A stretch of 64,000 nt of DNA from Thermomonas haemolytica (GTDB lineage Bacteria; Pseudomonadota; Gammaproteobacteria; Xanthomonadales; Xanthomonadaceae), in assembly GCF_004346265.1 (NCBI RefSeq), contig NZ_SMAP01000009.1, positions 52,758 through 116,757 of the forward strand, in the 5' to 3' direction. Both the position numbers and the translations under genes were made by a program. Under the pieces are notes generated by a model. It did not search any database, was not told the origin of the DNA, and was given only the letters and a program-made list of their open reading frames with translations. Shown here one piece after another: positions 50,610 through 62,835 of this stretch (within the stretch, counting starts at the first letter, position 1; the number at the start of each line of letters is the position of its first letter).

Positions 50610-52736
50610 ATGCCCTCCGTTTCCCTCCGCCGTACCCCGCTGGCGATCGCCACCCTGTGCGCCGTCGCCGGCCTGACCCTGGCCGCCTGCAAACCCGCCG
50701 AGGCCCCCAAGGCCGCCGCCACGCCGCAGGCCGCGGCCACCCCGGCCGCGAGCCCGTCGATCGGCATCGACCTCGCCGGCATGGACACCTCGGTGGCGCC
50801 GGGCGACGACTTCTACGCCTACGCCAACGGCACCTGGCAGAAGACCGCCGAGATCCCCGCCGACCGCAGCAGCACCGGCGTGTTCTACACCGTGTTCGAG
50901 AAGGCCGAGAAGCGCCTGGCCGACCTCGTGCAGGGCCTGCAGAAGCAGGACCCGGCCGCCGGCAGCAACGAGCGCAAGATCGCCGACTACTACGCCGCCT
51001 ACATGGACGAGGCCGGCATCGAGGGCCGCGGCCTGGCGCCGCTGCAGCCGACCCTGGACGCGATCGCCCAGATCAACGACCGCAAGGCGCTCTCGGCCTA
51101 CCTCGGAAGCACCCTGCGCGCCGACGTGGACCCGATCAACGCCACCAACTACTACACCGAGAACCTGTTCGGCCTGTTCGTGGCCGCCGGCCTCGACGAC
51201 CCCAGCAAGAACGTCGGCTACCTGCTGCAGGGTGGCCTGGGCATGCCCGACCGCGAGTACTACCTCTCCTCCGATCCGGCGATGGCCAGGAACCGGCAGG
51301 CCTACAAGGCCTACATCGCGGCCCTGCTGAAGCAGGCGGGCACGCCGGAAGCCGAGGCGAAGAAGCAGGCGGAGGCGATCTTCGGCCTGGAGCTGCAGAT
51401 CGCCAAGGCGCAGGCCAGCGTGGTGGACACCCAGGACATCCACAAGGCCAACAACCCCTGGCCCACCGCCGAGCTCGGCAAGCGCGCGCCGGGCATCGAC
51501 TGGCCGGCCTTCCTCGAGGCCGCGCAGCTGTCCGCGCAGCCGACCCTGGTGGCGTGGCAGCCGGAGGCGGTGAAGAAGCTGTCGGCGCTGGTCGCCAGCG
51601 CGCCGCTGCCGGTGTGGAAGGACTACCTGCGCTTCCATGCGATCAGCCACAACGCCTCGCTGCTGCCCAAGGCCTACGCCGACCTGCGCTTCGGCTTCTA
51701 CGGCACCCAGCTGTCCGGTACCACCCAGCAGCGCGACCGCTGGAAGCGCGCGCTGGCCGCCACCAACGACGCGCTCGGCGACGCCATCGGCCAGCTGTAC
51801 GTGAAGCAGTACTTCCCGGCCAGCTCCAAGGCGCAGGTGGAGGCGATGGTGGCCAACATCCTGGCCGCGTTCCGCGACGGCGTGGACCAGCTCGCCTGGA
51901 TGAGCCCGCAGACCAAGGCCGAGGCCAAGCAGAAGGCCGAGAGCATGCGGGTGATGGTCGGCTACCCCGACCATTGGCGCGACTATTCCTCGCTGGAAGT
52001 GAAGGCGGACGACGCCCTCGGCAACGCCCAGCGCGCCCAGCTTGCCGAATACCGCCACCAGCTGGCCAAGCTGGGCCAGACCCCGGACCGCGGCGAGTGG
52101 TGGATGACCCCGCAGACGGTGAACGCGGTGAACCTGCCGCTGCAGAACGCGATGAACTTCCCGGCCGCGATCCTGGAGGCGCCGTTCTTCGACCCGCACG
52201 CGGACGCCGCCGCGAACTACGGCGCGATCGGCGCGGTGATCGGCCACGAGATCAGCCACGGCTTCGACAACCTCGGCGCCGAGTTCGACGCCCAGGGCCG
52301 CCTGCACAACTGGTGGACGCCGGAGGACGCGGCCCACTTCAAGGCCGCCACCGAGAAGCTGGTCAAGCAGTACGACGCCTACGAGGTGCTGCCGGGCCTG
52401 CACATCAACGGCCAGCAGACGCTGGGCGAGAACATCGCCGACGTGGCCGGCCTGCAGGCGGCGCTGGCGGCCTACCACAAGTCGCTGGGCGGCAAGCCGG
52501 CGCCGGTGATCAATGGCCTCACCGGCGACCAGCGCTTCTTCATCGCCTTCGCCCAGGCCTGGCGCACCAAGATGCGCGATCCCGCCCTGCGCGCGCAGGT
52601 GGTCGGCAACGAGCACGCGCCCGGCCCGTGGCGCGCGCTGACCGTGCGCAACCTGGACGGCTGGTACCCGACCTTCGACGTGAAGGACGGCCAGAAGCTG
52701 TACCTGGCCCCGGAGGCGCGGGTGAAGATCTGGTAA
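50610..52736 (+). CDS. M13 (neprilysin/PepO-like) metallopeptidase, lipoprotein
   Basis: Zinc endopeptidase, 708 aa. The signal peptide has a lipobox LAACKP, so the mature protein is probably membrane-anchored through Cys24. The M13 N-domain starts [25 protein letters not shown], the usual opening. The zinc site is [12 protein letters not shown] (His546, Glu547, His550), the third ligand is in [16 protein letters not shown], and [25 protein letters not shown] is the substrate-binding NAYY-like stretch. The C-terminus [12 protein letters not shown] replaces the mammalian CxxW end. Probable role in envelope peptide turnover. Confidence 0.95.
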   Translation: MPSVSLRRTPLAIATLCAVAGLTLAACKPAEAPKAAATPQAAATPAASPSIGIDLAGMDTSVAPGDDFYAYANGTWQKTAEIPADRSSTGVFYTVFEKAEKRLADLVQGLQKQDPAAGSNERKIADYYAAYMDEAGIEGRGLAPLQPTLDAIAQINDRKALSAYLGSTLRADVDPINATNYYTENLFGLFVAAGLDDPSKNVGYLLQGGLGMPDREYYLSSDPAMARNRQAYKAYIAALLKQAGTPEAEAKKQAEAIFGLELQIAKAQASVVDTQDIHKANNPWPTAELGKRAPGIDWPAFLEAAQLSAQPTLVAWQPEAVKKLSALVASAPLPVWKDYLRFHAISHNASLLPKAYADLRFGFYGTQLSGTTQQRDRWKRALAATNDALGDAIGQLYVKQYFPASSKAQVEAMVANILAAFRDGVDQLAWMSPQTKAEAKQKAESMRVMVGYPDHWRDYSSLEVKADDALGNAQRAQLAEYRHQLAKLGQTPDRGEWWMTPQTVNAVNLPLQNAMNFPAAILEAPFFDPHADAAANYGAIGAVIGHEISHGFDNLGAEFDAQGRLHNWWTPEDAAHFKAATEKLVKQYDAYEVLPGLHINGQQTLGENIADVAGLQAALAAYHKSLGGKPAPVINGLTGDQRFFIAFAQAWRTKMRDPALRAQVVGNEHAPGPWRALTVRNLDGWYPTFDVKDGQKLYLAPEARVKIW

Positions 52737-52838
52737 GCGGCCACGCCCGCTGCGGTTCCCCGGACGCCGGCCTCGCGCCGGCGTCCGGCTGTCCGGGGCC
52801 GGCGCGCGCACCGCGACGTATTCACCCGCAAACGAAAA

Positions 52839-52859
52839 CGCCCGGCACGGGGCCGGGCG
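52839..52859 (-). terminator. Intrinsic terminator of csp
   Basis: Perfect 8-bp stem CGCCCGGC / GCCGGGCG with a 5-nt loop. On the minus strand it runs into TTTTCGTTT. It may also halt M13 peptidase transcripts. Confidence 0.75.
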
Positions 52860-52883
52860 TTCCGGGTCACGCGTGGGCGTGGC

Positions 52884-53096
52884 TCAGAGCGGTCGGACCT
52901 GCTCGGCCTGCATGCCCTTCTGGCCCTTCACGGCCACGTAGGAGACCTTCTGGCCTTCCTGCAGGGACTTGAAGCCCGAGGTTTCGATCGAGCGGAAGTG
53001 GACGAACAGGTCGTCGCCACCGCCATCCTGGGTGATGAAGCCAAAGCCCTTGGCATCGTTGAACCACTTCACGGTACCGGTTTCGGTATTGGACAT
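52884..53096 (-). CDS. Cold-shock-family protein (CspA-like)
   Basis: A 70-aa OB-fold nucleic-acid chaperone. [29 protein letters not shown] contains RNP1 (KGFGFI) and RNP2 (LFVHF), followed by [24 protein letters not shown]. Start at 53096 with AAGGAG about 10 nt upstream. A long untranslated stretch upstream (53097 to about 53340) would suit the temperature-responsive leaders of csp genes, but the transcription start is not evident. Confidence 0.95.
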   Translation of the reverse strand: MSNTETGTVKWFNDAKGFGFITQDGGGDDLFVHFRSIETSGFKSLQEGQKVSYVAVKGQKGMQAEQVRPL

Positions 53097-53343
53097 CGCA
53101 ATTGCTCCTTGTAACGGATGAAGCCGCGGGTGCGGCGGGAACGCTGGCGCCAAGGAGAATTGAGAAGCGGGTGCAACGATGCAGAGGAACGAGCGACTGC
53201 AACATCAGGCCACGATTCAAGGTGACCCTTGTCATTCAGCCCGGCCACGGTAGGGGCATCCGGGCCGGAAAGCAAACCGGCGCACGGACGCCGTTCAGGC
53301 AACCGCGTGCGCCGGAGGCGCGGAAACGCCCGCAAACGACGGC
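53097..53343 (-). other. csp upstream region / possible long leader
   Basis: 247 bp without a credible gene between the EF-hand gene and csp. Contains the csp ribosome-binding site (AAGGAG near 53108). Open frames here show only low-complexity Arg/Pro sequence. Confidence 0.4.
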
Positions 53344-53676
53344 TCAGCGCGGCGGCGCGGCCAGTTCACGGGCGTCGAGATAGCCGTCGTGGTTGGCGTC
53401 CTGGCGATGGAAGCGTTCGGCCAACTGCGCGCGATGCGCCGCGCGGGTGAGCGCCCGGCCCTTGCCGCCCGGCAGCTCGTCCGCCTGCAGCACGCCGTCG
53501 CGGTTGCGGTCCATGCGATCGAAGGCGTAGCCCATCCAGGTCAGGTATTCGTCCAGCGACACCCGGCCGTCGCCATCGGCATCCATGCGCGCCAGGTAAT
53601 CGCCAGCGCCGCGGACCTGCTGCGCATCCGCCGCCAGCGGCAGCAGGGCGGCCAGCAGCGCAGCGGCGCGCCGCAT
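53344..53676 (-). CDS. Exported EF-hand calcium-binding protein
   Basis: A 110-aa protein with a cleavable signal (MRRAAALLAALLPLAADA). Three EF-hand loops are visible: DADGDGRVSLDE, DRNRDGVLQADE and DANHDGYLDARE, each with Asp/Asn at positions 1, 3 and 5 and Glu at 12. The start codon overlaps the stop of the desaturase gene (ATGA), so the two are translationally coupled. Function unknown; periplasmic calcium binding is the safe inference. Confidence 0.85.
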   Translation of the reverse strand: MRRAAALLAALLPLAADAQQVRGAGDYLARMDADGDGRVSLDEYLTWMGYAFDRMDRNRDGVLQADELPGGKGRALTRAAHRAQLAERFHRQDANHDGYLDARELAAPPR

Positions 53677-54878
53677 CACGCCTGGACCAGGGCGTAGCCG
53701 CGCAGGCGCGCGGCGTACTCCTGCAGCGCGCGCACGCCGCTGGCCTCGGCCTCGGCGCACCAGGCCTGCAGCCGGCGCAGGCGTTCGGCGGCATCGTGGC
53801 CGCGGCTTTCCAGCACGTCGGCCAGGCGCCGGCGCTGTTCGAGCAGGCCGCGGATGCGCGGGCGCGCCTCCACCCAGGCCTGCAGCTGCGCGCGCGCGTC
53901 CGGCTTCAGCCAGCGGCCGTCGTCGGCGATCCCCTTGCGCAGCTTGCGCGGCAGCAGCGCGCGCAGCTTCGCGCCCGCCGCCGCGGCTTCCTCGCGCAGC
54001 GCGGGCGCCAGCACGTTGCGCTGGTAGTCGGTCATGGCCTGGAAGCGGTGTGCCAGCAGCGCCTTCAACGTTTCCGCGTCGGGCATGTGGATGTTCGGGC
54101 GCAGGCGCAACGTGGGCGCCACCCGCAACACCCGCGCCAGGCGCAGCGCGGACAGCAGCCGGATCGCGGCCCAGCCGATGTCGAACTCGAACCGGCGCAG
54201 CGCGAACTTCGCGCTCGACGGGAATGCGTGGTGGTTGTTGTGCAGCTCCTCGCCACCCACCCACACCGCCCACGGCGTGAGGTTGGTGGCGGTGTCGGTG
54301 GTCTCGAAGTTGCGGTAGCCCCACCAGTGGCCGAGGCCGTTGATGACGCCGGCCGCCCAGAACGGGATCCACGCCATCTGGATCGCCCACGCGGCCACGC
54401 CCTTGAAGCCGAACAGGACGAAACTCACGGCCAGCAGCAGGACCACGCCGGCATTGGCGAAGCGCGTGTAGAGATGATGCTCGATCCAGTCGTCCGGGCA
54501 GCCCTTGCCGTACTGCTCGATGTCCTCGCGGTTCAGCCGCGCGGCGCGGTAGAGGTCGGCGCCGCGCCAGAACACGGTGCCGATGCCCTTGTGCATGGGG
54601 CTGTGCGGGTCGTCCTCGGTCTCGCACTTGGCGTGGTGCTTGCGGTGGATCGCCGCCCACTCCCTGGTGATCATCGAGGTGGTCAGCCACGACCAGAACC
54701 GGAAGAAATGCGTCACCACCGGATGGAAGTCCACCGCGCGGTGGGCCTGGCTGCGGTGCAGGTACAGGGTGACGGTGAAGATGGTGACCTGGGTGGCGAT
54801 GAGCAGATACAGCAGCATTTCCCACCAGCCCAGCTGGAGCAGGCCGCCGGCGAGGAAATCGATCAGGGACGTGGACAT
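53676..54878 (-). CDS. Membrane fatty-acid (acyl-CoA) desaturase, DesA type
   Basis: Di-iron desaturase, 400 aa. Three histidine boxes: HRSQAHR, HRKHH and HNNHHAF; membrane helices lie before box 1 (LLYLLIATQVTIFTVTLYL) and between boxes 2 and 3. A C-terminal extension of about 130 residues after the third box is helical and Arg/Ala/Leu-rich (MTDYQRNVLAPALREEAAAAG), which is longer than the delta-9 enzymes of 270-300 aa but seen in DesA-like bacterial desaturases. Start at 54878 (STSLIDFLAGGLL). Probable role: unsaturated fatty acids for membrane fluidity. Confidence 0.92.
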   Translation of the reverse strand: MSTSLIDFLAGGLLQLGWWEMLLYLLIATQVTIFTVTLYLHRSQAHRAVDFHPVVTHFFRFWSWLTTSMITREWAAIHRKHHAKCETEDDPHSPMHKGIGTVFWRGADLYRAARLNREDIEQYGKGCPDDWIEHHLYTRFANAGVVLLLAVSFVLFGFKGVAAWAIQMAWIPFWAAGVINGLGHWWGYRNFETTDTATNLTPWAVWVGGEELHNNHHAFPSSAKFALRRFEFDIGWAAIRLLSALRLARVLRVAPTLRLRPNIHMPDAETLKALLAHRFQAMTDYQRNVLAPALREEAAAAGAKLRALLPRKLRKGIADDGRWLKPDARAQLQAWVEARPRIRGLLEQRRRLADVLESRGHDAAERLRRLQAWCAEAEASGVRALQEYAARLRGYALVQA

Positions 54879-54955
54879 CGGATGGCTCGGGGGACATGGG
54901 CGCGGATGCGCCAGCGCATGATGCCACGGCGGCGCCGACTCTCCCCGGCCGCGCG

Positions 54956-55474
54956 TCAGCCCGGGTTCACCGCGATCGTGCCGTTGCTGCGCAGGAGCGC
55001 GTTGATTTCCGCGATGATCTCGTCCAGCGAGTCCTCGCCATACCCACGGTGGTTGGCGGCGATCCGGCCTTCGCGATCGATGATCCACAGGCTGGGATAG
55101 CCGGTGACGGCATAGCGATCGGCGATGCGGCCATCGCTATCGCGGGCCTGCAGCAGCCGGTAGCCCTTCATCTGCCGCATCATCACCCGGTAGTCCTCGG
55201 GAGTGTCCTTCACGTTCACCGCCACCACCTGCAGCAGGTCTTCGGCGTGCCGCTGCAGCGAATCCAGCACCGGCAGCTCCTTGAGGCAGTAGGTGCACCA
55301 GGACGCCCAGAAGGTGACCACGACGATTCGTCCGCGGAACTGTTCAAGGCTGACCGGCGTTCCATCGCGGGCCTTGCCCAGCGCGGCCGGCGCAGGCTGT
55401 CCCACCTCGGGCCCGGCGGCATACGCCAGGCCGCAAACCATCAAAAGCAGCAGGGCAATGAACGCGTGTCGCAC
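54956..55474 (-). CDS. TlpA-family thiol-disulfide oxidoreductase
   Basis: A 172-aa periplasmic thioredoxin-fold protein. Signal peptide of about 19 residues ([18 protein letters not shown]). The active site is [16 protein letters not shown] with Cys60 and Cys63, and the cis-Pro loop is [28 protein letters not shown] is the TlpA/ResA strand. Likely a reductant for cytochrome c maturation or other exported thiols; the partner is unknown. It is divergent from mutM. Confidence 0.92.
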   Translation of the reverse strand: MRHAFIALLLLMVCGLAYAAGPEVGQPAPAALGKARDGTPVSLEQFRGRIVVVTFWASWCTYCLKELPVLDSLQRHAEDLLQVVAVNVKDTPEDYRVMMRQMKGYRLLQARDSDGRIADRYAVTGYPSLWIIDREGRIAANHRGYGEDSLDEIIAEINALLRSNGTIAVNPG

Positions 55475-55527
55475 CGTGGATCCTCCCCGATCCAGCCGAT
55501 TCCGGCGGCACTATACCCAATCATTGC

Positions 55528-55533
55528 GAGAAT
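55528..55533 (+). promoter_or_regulatory. Possible -10 box (GAGAAT) 6 nt before mutM
   Basis: GAGAAT-N6-ATG. A TATACC further upstream (about 55512) is an alternative. Confidence 0.4.
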
Positions 55534-55539
55534 GCCCCC

Positions 55540-56352
55540 ATGCCCGAACTCCCCGAAGTCGAGACCACCCGCCGCGGGCTACTGCCGCACGTGGCCGGAC
55601 GCACGGTCGAGCACGTGCGCCTGCGCCGCGCCGACCTGCGCTGGCCGATCCCGCCCGAGATCGAGGCCCTGCTGCCGGGGCAGCGGATCGCGGCCATCCG
55701 CCGGCGCGCCAAGTACCTGCTGCTGGACACCGCCGCCGGCAGCGCGCTGCTGCACCTGGGCATGTCCGGCAGCCTGCGGGTGCTACCCGCCGATACCCCG
55801 GTGCGCGCGCACGACCACGTGGACCTCGCGCTGGACTCCGGCCAGGTGCTGCGCTTCAACGATCCGCGCCGGTTCGGCTGCCTGCTGTGGCAGGCGCCAG
55901 GCGAAACCCACCCGCTGCTGGCCGGGCTCGGCCCGGAGCCGCTGGAGGACGCCTTCGACGGCGACTACCTGTTCGCGCGCAGCCGCGGCCGCAGCGCCCC
56001 GGTCAAGGCCTTCCTGATGGACCAGGCGGTGGTGGTCGGGGTCGGCAACATCTACGCCACCGAGGCGCTGTTCCTGGCCGGCATCTCGCCCCTGCGCGCG
56101 GCCGGCAAGGTGTCGCGCGCGCGCTACGCCGCACTGGCGCGGGAAGTGAAGGCGATCCTGAGCCACGCGATCACGCGCGGCGGCACCACCCTGCGCGACT
56201 TCCTCAGTCCCGACGGCGCCCCCGGCTATTTCGAGCAGGAGCTGCGGGCCTACGGCCGCGGCGGACTGCCCTGCCCGCGCTGCGGCCGCCCGCTGCGCCA
56301 GGCCGCCATCGGCCAGCGCACCACCGCCTGGTGCGCGCACTGCCAGCGGTAA
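55540..56352 (+). CDS. mutM: Formamidopyrimidine-DNA glycosylase MutM (Fpg)
   Basis: Excises 8-oxoguanine and Fapy lesions and nicks the abasic site, 270 aa. The catalytic N-terminal [13 protein letters not shown] is intact (Pro2, Glu3 after Met removal). [11 protein letters not shown] carries the conserved Lys, and [11 protein letters not shown] and [12 protein letters not shown] follow. The helix-two-turn-helix is [18 protein letters not shown]. The C-terminal zinc finger is [10 protein letters not shown] ... [10 protein letters not shown], complete with four cysteines. Confidence 0.97.
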   Translation: MPELPEVETTRRGLLPHVAGRTVEHVRLRRADLRWPIPPEIEALLPGQRIAAIRRRAKYLLLDTAAGSALLHLGMSGSLRVLPADTPVRAHDHVDLALDSGQVLRFNDPRRFGCLLWQAPGETHPLLAGLGPEPLEDAFDGDYLFARSRGRSAPVKAFLMDQAVVVGVGNIYATEALFLAGISPLRAAGKVSRARYAALAREVKAILSHAITRGGTTLRDFLSPDGAPGYFEQELRAYGRGGLPCPRCGRPLRQAAIGQRTTAWCAHCQR

Positions 56353-56462
56353 GCACGCCGGGACGCGGTGGCGGCGTGCGCGAGGAGCGCGGCGCGCCGC
56401 GCACGCCTGCCATTCGCTATAGTGCCGGCGTCCCCCGACACCCTCTGTTCATACAACCGACG
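56353..56462 (+). promoter_or_regulatory. Gap between mutM and the ECF sigma gene, with hairpin and -10 box
   Basis: A stem GCACGCCG / CGGCGTGC directly follows mutM (no U-tract). TATAGT at about 56417 is a likely -10 for the sigma-kinase pair. Confidence 0.4.
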
Positions 56463-57044
56463 ATGACCCAAGCCGGCGACATCACCGTCCTGCTGGATGC
56501 CGCGCGCGATGGCGACCGCGCGGCGATGGACCGCGTGCTCGCCACGCTGTACCAGGAACTGCACGGCATGGCCCGGCGCCAGCTGGCCGGCCAGCACCAC
56601 GGCCACACCCTGGACGCCACCGCGCTGGTGCACGAGGCCTATCTGAAGCTGGTCGGGCGCGGCAGCGGCAGCGCCCGCTTCGACGACCGCGGCCACTTCT
56701 TCGCCTACGCCGCCTCGGCGATGCGCTCGGTGATCGTGGATTACGCGCGCCAGCGCATGGCCCAGAAGCGTGGCGGCGACCTGCACCGGGTCACCGATCT
56801 GCCGGAGGAAATCGAGGGCGGGCTGCGGGTGGACGAAGACATGCTGGCCCTGGACGCCGCACTGCAACGCCTGACGGCGGTGGATCCGCGCCTGACCCAG
56901 GTGGTGGAACTGCGCTATTTCGCGGGGCTGTCGGAGCTGGAGATCGCGGCCCTGCTGCAGCGCTCCGAGCGCAGCGTGCGCCGCGACTGGCAGAAGGCGC
57001 GGATGTTCCTGCTGGCCGCGCTGCAGGAGACGCCCCCGGCCTGA
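56463..57044 (+). CDS. ECF sigma factor of the kinase-linked type (ECF43-like)
   Basis: A 193-aa RNA polymerase sigma factor. Region 2 contains ELHGMARRQLAGQHHGHTLDATALVHEAYLKLVG, typical of the TIGR02999/ECF43 group. Region 4 has VDPRLTQVVELRYFAGLSELEIAALLQRSERSVRRDWQKARMFL. No anti-sigma gene is adjacent. Instead a Ser/Thr kinase-TPR gene begins 27 nt downstream. In that group, phosphorylation by the linked kinase is thought to control activity; here this is inferred from the gene pair. Confidence 0.92.
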   Translation: MTQAGDITVLLDAARDGDRAAMDRVLATLYQELHGMARRQLAGQHHGHTLDATALVHEAYLKLVGRGSGSARFDDRGHFFAYAASAMRSVIVDYARQRMAQKRGGDLHRVTDLPEEIEGGLRVDEDMLALDAALQRLTAVDPRLTQVVELRYFAGLSELEIAALLQRSERSVRRDWQKARMFLLAALQETPPA

Positions 57045-57071
57045 CCGCAAGGTCGGGCAGGCGGCCCCGCC

Positions 57072-59873
<2,802 letters not shown>

Positions 59874-59903
59874 AAGCAGGCGACGCGAACGATCAACCGC
59901 GCG

Positions 59904-60524
59904 CTACAGCGGCAGCGGCGCCTGCAGCGGCTCGATACTGCCTTCGCCGCGCATCACCTTCTTGAACTCCTTGCGCGACACCGAGACGTAGCGCTCGTTG
60001 CCGCCGATCTCCACCTGCGGCCCGTCCTGCAGCGCGCGCCCGGCGGCGTCCACGCGCACGGTCATGGTCGCCTTGCTGCCGCTGTGGCAGATGGTCTTGA
60101 TCTCCTGCAGCTCGTCGGCCCAGGCCAGCAGGTACTGGCTGCCCTCGAACAGCTCGCCGCGGAAGTCGGTGCGAAGGCCGTAGCACAGCACCGGGATGCG
60201 CAGCGCATCCACCACTTCGGACAATTGCCACACCTGCGCCTTGGTGAGGAACTGGGCCTCGTCCACCAGCACGCAGTGCAGCGCGCCGCGCGCGGCGATG
60301 TCTGCTTCCACGATGCGCTGCAGGTCGTCGTCGCGGCCGAACGCGATGCCGTCGGCCTGCAGCCCGATCCGCGAGGCCACGGTGCCGCTGCCGGCGCGGA
60401 AATCCAGCTTCGGGGTGAGGATGGCCACCCGCATCCCGCGCTCGCGGTAGTTGTAGGCCGACTGCAGCAGGGTGGTGGTCTTCCCCGCGTTCATCGCGGA
60501 GTAGTAGAAGTAGAGCTTCGCCAT
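59904..60524 (-). CDS. tdk: Thymidine kinase
   Basis: Type II thymidine kinase, 206 aa. Walker [14 protein letters not shown] (Lys15), lid [12 protein letters not shown], Walker B-like VLVDEAQFL with the catalytic Glu, and [24 protein letters not shown]. The zinc site of E. coli-type enzymes is lost: the CxC segment reads [10 protein letters not shown] and the later Cys is Ser in [14 protein letters not shown]. The start at 60524 is 6 nt after a TAGAAT box. It is divergent from rep. Confidence 0.96.
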   Translation of the reverse strand: MAKLYFYYSAMNAGKTTTLLQSAYNYRERGMRVAILTPKLDFRAGSGTVASRIGLQADGIAFGRDDDLQRIVEADIAARGALHCVLVDEAQFLTKAQVWQLSEVVDALRIPVLCYGLRTDFRGELFEGSQYLLAWADELQEIKTICHSGSKATMTVRVDAAGRALQDGPQVEIGGNERYVSVSRKEFKKVMRGEGSIEPLQAPLPL

Positions 60525-60530
60525 GCACGG

Positions 60531-60536
60531 ATTCTA
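60531..60536 (-). promoter_or_regulatory. -10 box (TAGAAT) 6 nt before tdk
   Basis: TAGAAT-N6-ATG on the minus strand; the clearest of the leaderless-type boxes. Confidence 0.6.
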
Positions 60537-60573
60537 CCGGCGCACAAGGCTGGCATGCGCCGCGCCGTGCTTC

Positions 60574-60579
60574 GACAAT
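60574..60579 (+). promoter_or_regulatory. -10 box (GACAAT) 7 nt before rep
   Basis: GACAAT-N7-ATG (60587). An ATG at 60578 falls inside the box, so it is not the likely start. Confidence 0.45.
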
Positions 60580-60586
60580 GGCACCG

Positions 60587-62596
60587 ATGTCACGCGATCC
60601 CCTCCACGGCCTCAACCCCCCGCAGCGCGCCGCGGTCCTGCACGTCGATGGCCCGCTGCTGGTGCTGGCCGGCGCCGGCAGCGGCAAGACCCGGGTGATC
60701 GTGGAGAAGATCGCGCACCTGGTGCAGAGCGGGCGCTACCCGGCGCGGCGGATCGCGGCGATCACCTTTACCAACAAGTCCGCGCGCGAGATGCGCGAGC
60801 GCGTCGGCAAGCGCCTGAAGGGCGAGACCGCACAGGAATTGACGGTATCCACCTTCCACGCGCTGGGGCTCAAGATCGTGCAGACCGACCACGCCAAGCT
60901 GGGCCTGCGCCGCGGCTTCTCGATCTTCGACGCCGACGATTCCGCTTCGCAGGTCAAGGACCTGCTGCCGCCCGGCAGCAAGCCCGACGCGGTGGCGGCG
61001 ATGCAGCAGCTGATCAGCCGCGCCAAGAACGCCGGGCTGTCGCCGGAGCAGGCGGCGGAGGCCGCGCGCAGCACCCGCGAGCGCGAGGCCGCGGCGCTGT
61101 ACGCGCGCTACCAGCAGCGGCTGGCCGCGTTCAACGCGGTGGATTTCGACGACCTGATCCGGCTGCCGGTGCAGCTGCTGGAGAACGACGAAGAGGCGCG
61201 GATGGGCTGGCGCGAGCGCATCGGCTACCTGCTGGTGGACGAGGCGCAGGACACCAACGACGCGCAATACCGCCTGCTCAAGGCGATCGCCGGCGAGGCG
61301 GGCCAGTTCACCTGCGTGGGCGACGACGACCAGAGCATCTACGCCTGGCGCGGCGCCAACCCGGACAACCTGCTGGCGCTGGGCAGCGACTACCCGGCGC
61401 TGAAAATCATCAAGCTGGAGCAGAACTACCGCTGCTCCAACCGGGTGCTGCGCGCCGCCAACGCGCTGATCGCCCACAACCCGCACGCGCATCCCAAGAC
61501 GCTGTGGAGCGAGGCCGCCGACGGCGAGCGCATCCGCGTGTGGGAATGCCGCGATGCCGCGCACGAGGCCGAGAAGGTGGCGGCGGAGATCCAGTTCATC
61601 GCCAAGCAGCATGCCGCCGCCGACGGCAGCCTGCCGTGGGGCGAGTTCTGCATCCTGTTCCGCGGCAACCACCAGAGCCGCGCGCTGGAGAAGGCGCTGC
61701 AGCTGCTGCGCATCCCCTACCACCTCAGCGGCGGCACCGCCTTCCTCGACCGCGGCGAAGTGAAGGATGCGCTGGCCTGGCTGCGCCTGCTGGCCAACCC
61801 CGACGACGACGCCGCCTTCCTGCGCGCGGTGCAGTCGCCCAACCGTGGCGTCGGCGCCGGCACCCTGGCGAAACTGGGTGAGCTGGCCCACCAGAAGCAC
61901 CTGCCGCTGGCCCGCGCCGCCGAGTCCATGGCGGTGGCGCAGCAGCTGCCGGCGCGCGCGGCCAACGCCCTGCAGGGCTTTTCGGCGATCGTGCAGGGCC
62001 TGCGCGCGGACGCCCGCGCGCTGCCGCCGGCCGAGCTGGTGCGCAGGCTCAACGAACGCTCCGGCCTGCTCGCCGCGCTGCGCGCGAGTTGCAAGGACGA
62101 AGCGCAGTTCAAGATGCGCCGGCGCAACCTCGACGAGCTGGCCGACTGGTTCGACGGCCCGAAGACCAGTGGGCCCGGCGAACTGGCCGCCGCGCTGGCG
62201 CTGCTCTCGCACGCCGACAAGGGCGAGGCCGGCAACCAGGTGCGGCTGATGTCGATGCACGCCTCCAAGGGCCTGGAATTCCGCTTCGTGTTCATCGTCG
62301 GGCTGGAGGACGGCAACCTGCCGCACGAGGCCAGCCTCGAGGAAGGCCGCATCGACGAGGAGCGCCGCCTGTTCTACGTCGGCATCACCCGCGCCAAGGA
62401 ACGGCTGTGGCTGTCGTACGCGAAGGAAGCCCAGCGCTGGGGCGACAAGCTGCGGCTCCGCCCCAGCCGCTTTCTCGGCGAGCTGCCAGCCGGGGAGCTG
62501 CAGCGCGATGGCGCCGACCCCGAGGCCGAGGCCGCGCAGCGGGCCGAGCGCCGCCGCGCCAGCTTCGCCGACATCCAGGCCCTGCTGGCGGACTGA
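60587..62596 (+). CDS. rep: ATP-dependent DNA helicase Rep
   Basis: SF1A 3'-5' helicase that clears protein blocks ahead of forks, 669 aa. Walker A is GAGSGKTRVI, near residue 31. DEAQDTNDAQYRLLK is motif II, GDDDQSIYAWRGA motif III, LEQNYRCSNRVLRAANALI motif IV. LMSMHASKGLEFRFVFIVGLEDGNLPH and YVGITRAKERLWL are motifs V-VI. The shorter C-terminus, without the Tudor-like tail of the UvrD at 5.5-7.7 kb, and the MSMHASKGLEF form identify Rep. The start at 60587 is supported by the promoter box; 60578 is an alternative. Confidence 0.94.
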   Translation: MSRDPLHGLNPPQRAAVLHVDGPLLVLAGAGSGKTRVIVEKIAHLVQSGRYPARRIAAITFTNKSAREMRERVGKRLKGETAQELTVSTFHALGLKIVQTDHAKLGLRRGFSIFDADDSASQVKDLLPPGSKPDAVAAMQQLISRAKNAGLSPEQAAEAARSTREREAAALYARYQQRLAAFNAVDFDDLIRLPVQLLENDEEARMGWRERIGYLLVDEAQDTNDAQYRLLKAIAGEAGQFTCVGDDDQSIYAWRGANPDNLLALGSDYPALKIIKLEQNYRCSNRVLRAANALIAHNPHAHPKTLWSEAADGERIRVWECRDAAHEAEKVAAEIQFIAKQHAAADGSLPWGEFCILFRGNHQSRALEKALQLLRIPYHLSGGTAFLDRGEVKDALAWLRLLANPDDDAAFLRAVQSPNRGVGAGTLAKLGELAHQKHLPLARAAESMAVAQQLPARAANALQGFSAIVQGLRADARALPPAELVRRLNERSGLLAALRASCKDEAQFKMRRRNLDELADWFDGPKTSGPGELAAALALLSHADKGEAGNQVRLMSMHASKGLEFRFVFIVGLEDGNLPHEASLEEGRIDEERRLFYVGITRAKERLWLSYAKEAQRWGDKLRLRPSRFLGELPAGELQRDGADPEAEAAQRAERRRASFADIQALLAD

Positions 62597-62770
62597 CCCG
62601 GCCGCGGCCGGGTGCCCGCAAAGGATGGTCTGAACAACGCCATCCAGGCGTTGTCAGCCCGCGCCGAGTCCGGCACAGGTCCGGACTCGGCTCACACGCA
62701 TCAATCACTTGCGTGATTGATGCGTGGCCGGCCATCCATGGCCGGCGGGAACCTCTGAATTGATCAGAGG
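62597..62770. repeat. Array of six tandem perfect hairpins (multi-stem element)
   Basis: Six non-overlapping perfect inverted repeats lie in 174 bp after rep. Stem coordinates: 62597-62612 (8 bp, CCCGGCCG), 62634-62654 (8 bp, ACAACGCC), 62664-62690 (10 bp, CCGAGTCCGG), 62695-62726 (14 bp, CACGCATCAATCAC), 62727-62746 (9 bp, GCCGGCCAT) and 62752-62770 (7 bp, CCTCTGA). No coding frame is credible. Each has its own loop; they are adjacent but distinct. It looks like a dispersed extragenic repeat or a structured RNA. Confidence 0.75.
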
Positions 62771-62794
62771 CTCCCAAACACGGCGGTCATTTTC

Positions 62795-62812
62795 CGGCCG
62801 TACAATCGGCCG
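62795..62812 (+). promoter_or_regulatory. -10 box (TACAAT) of the acid phosphatase gene inside CGGCCG repeats
   Basis: TACAAT (62801-62806) is flanked on both sides by CGGCCG, making an 18-bp symmetric site. The ATG at 62836 is 29 nt downstream, with CCGGAG just before it. Confidence 0.5.
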
Positions 62813-62835
62813 CATTCGTCTTTCCGGAGTCCGCC

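Noticed and set aside
53676..54878. Long C-terminal tail of the desaturase as a sign of gene fusion
   Set aside because: Helical extensions of this length are usual for DesA-like bacterial desaturases; no second domain is recognisable.
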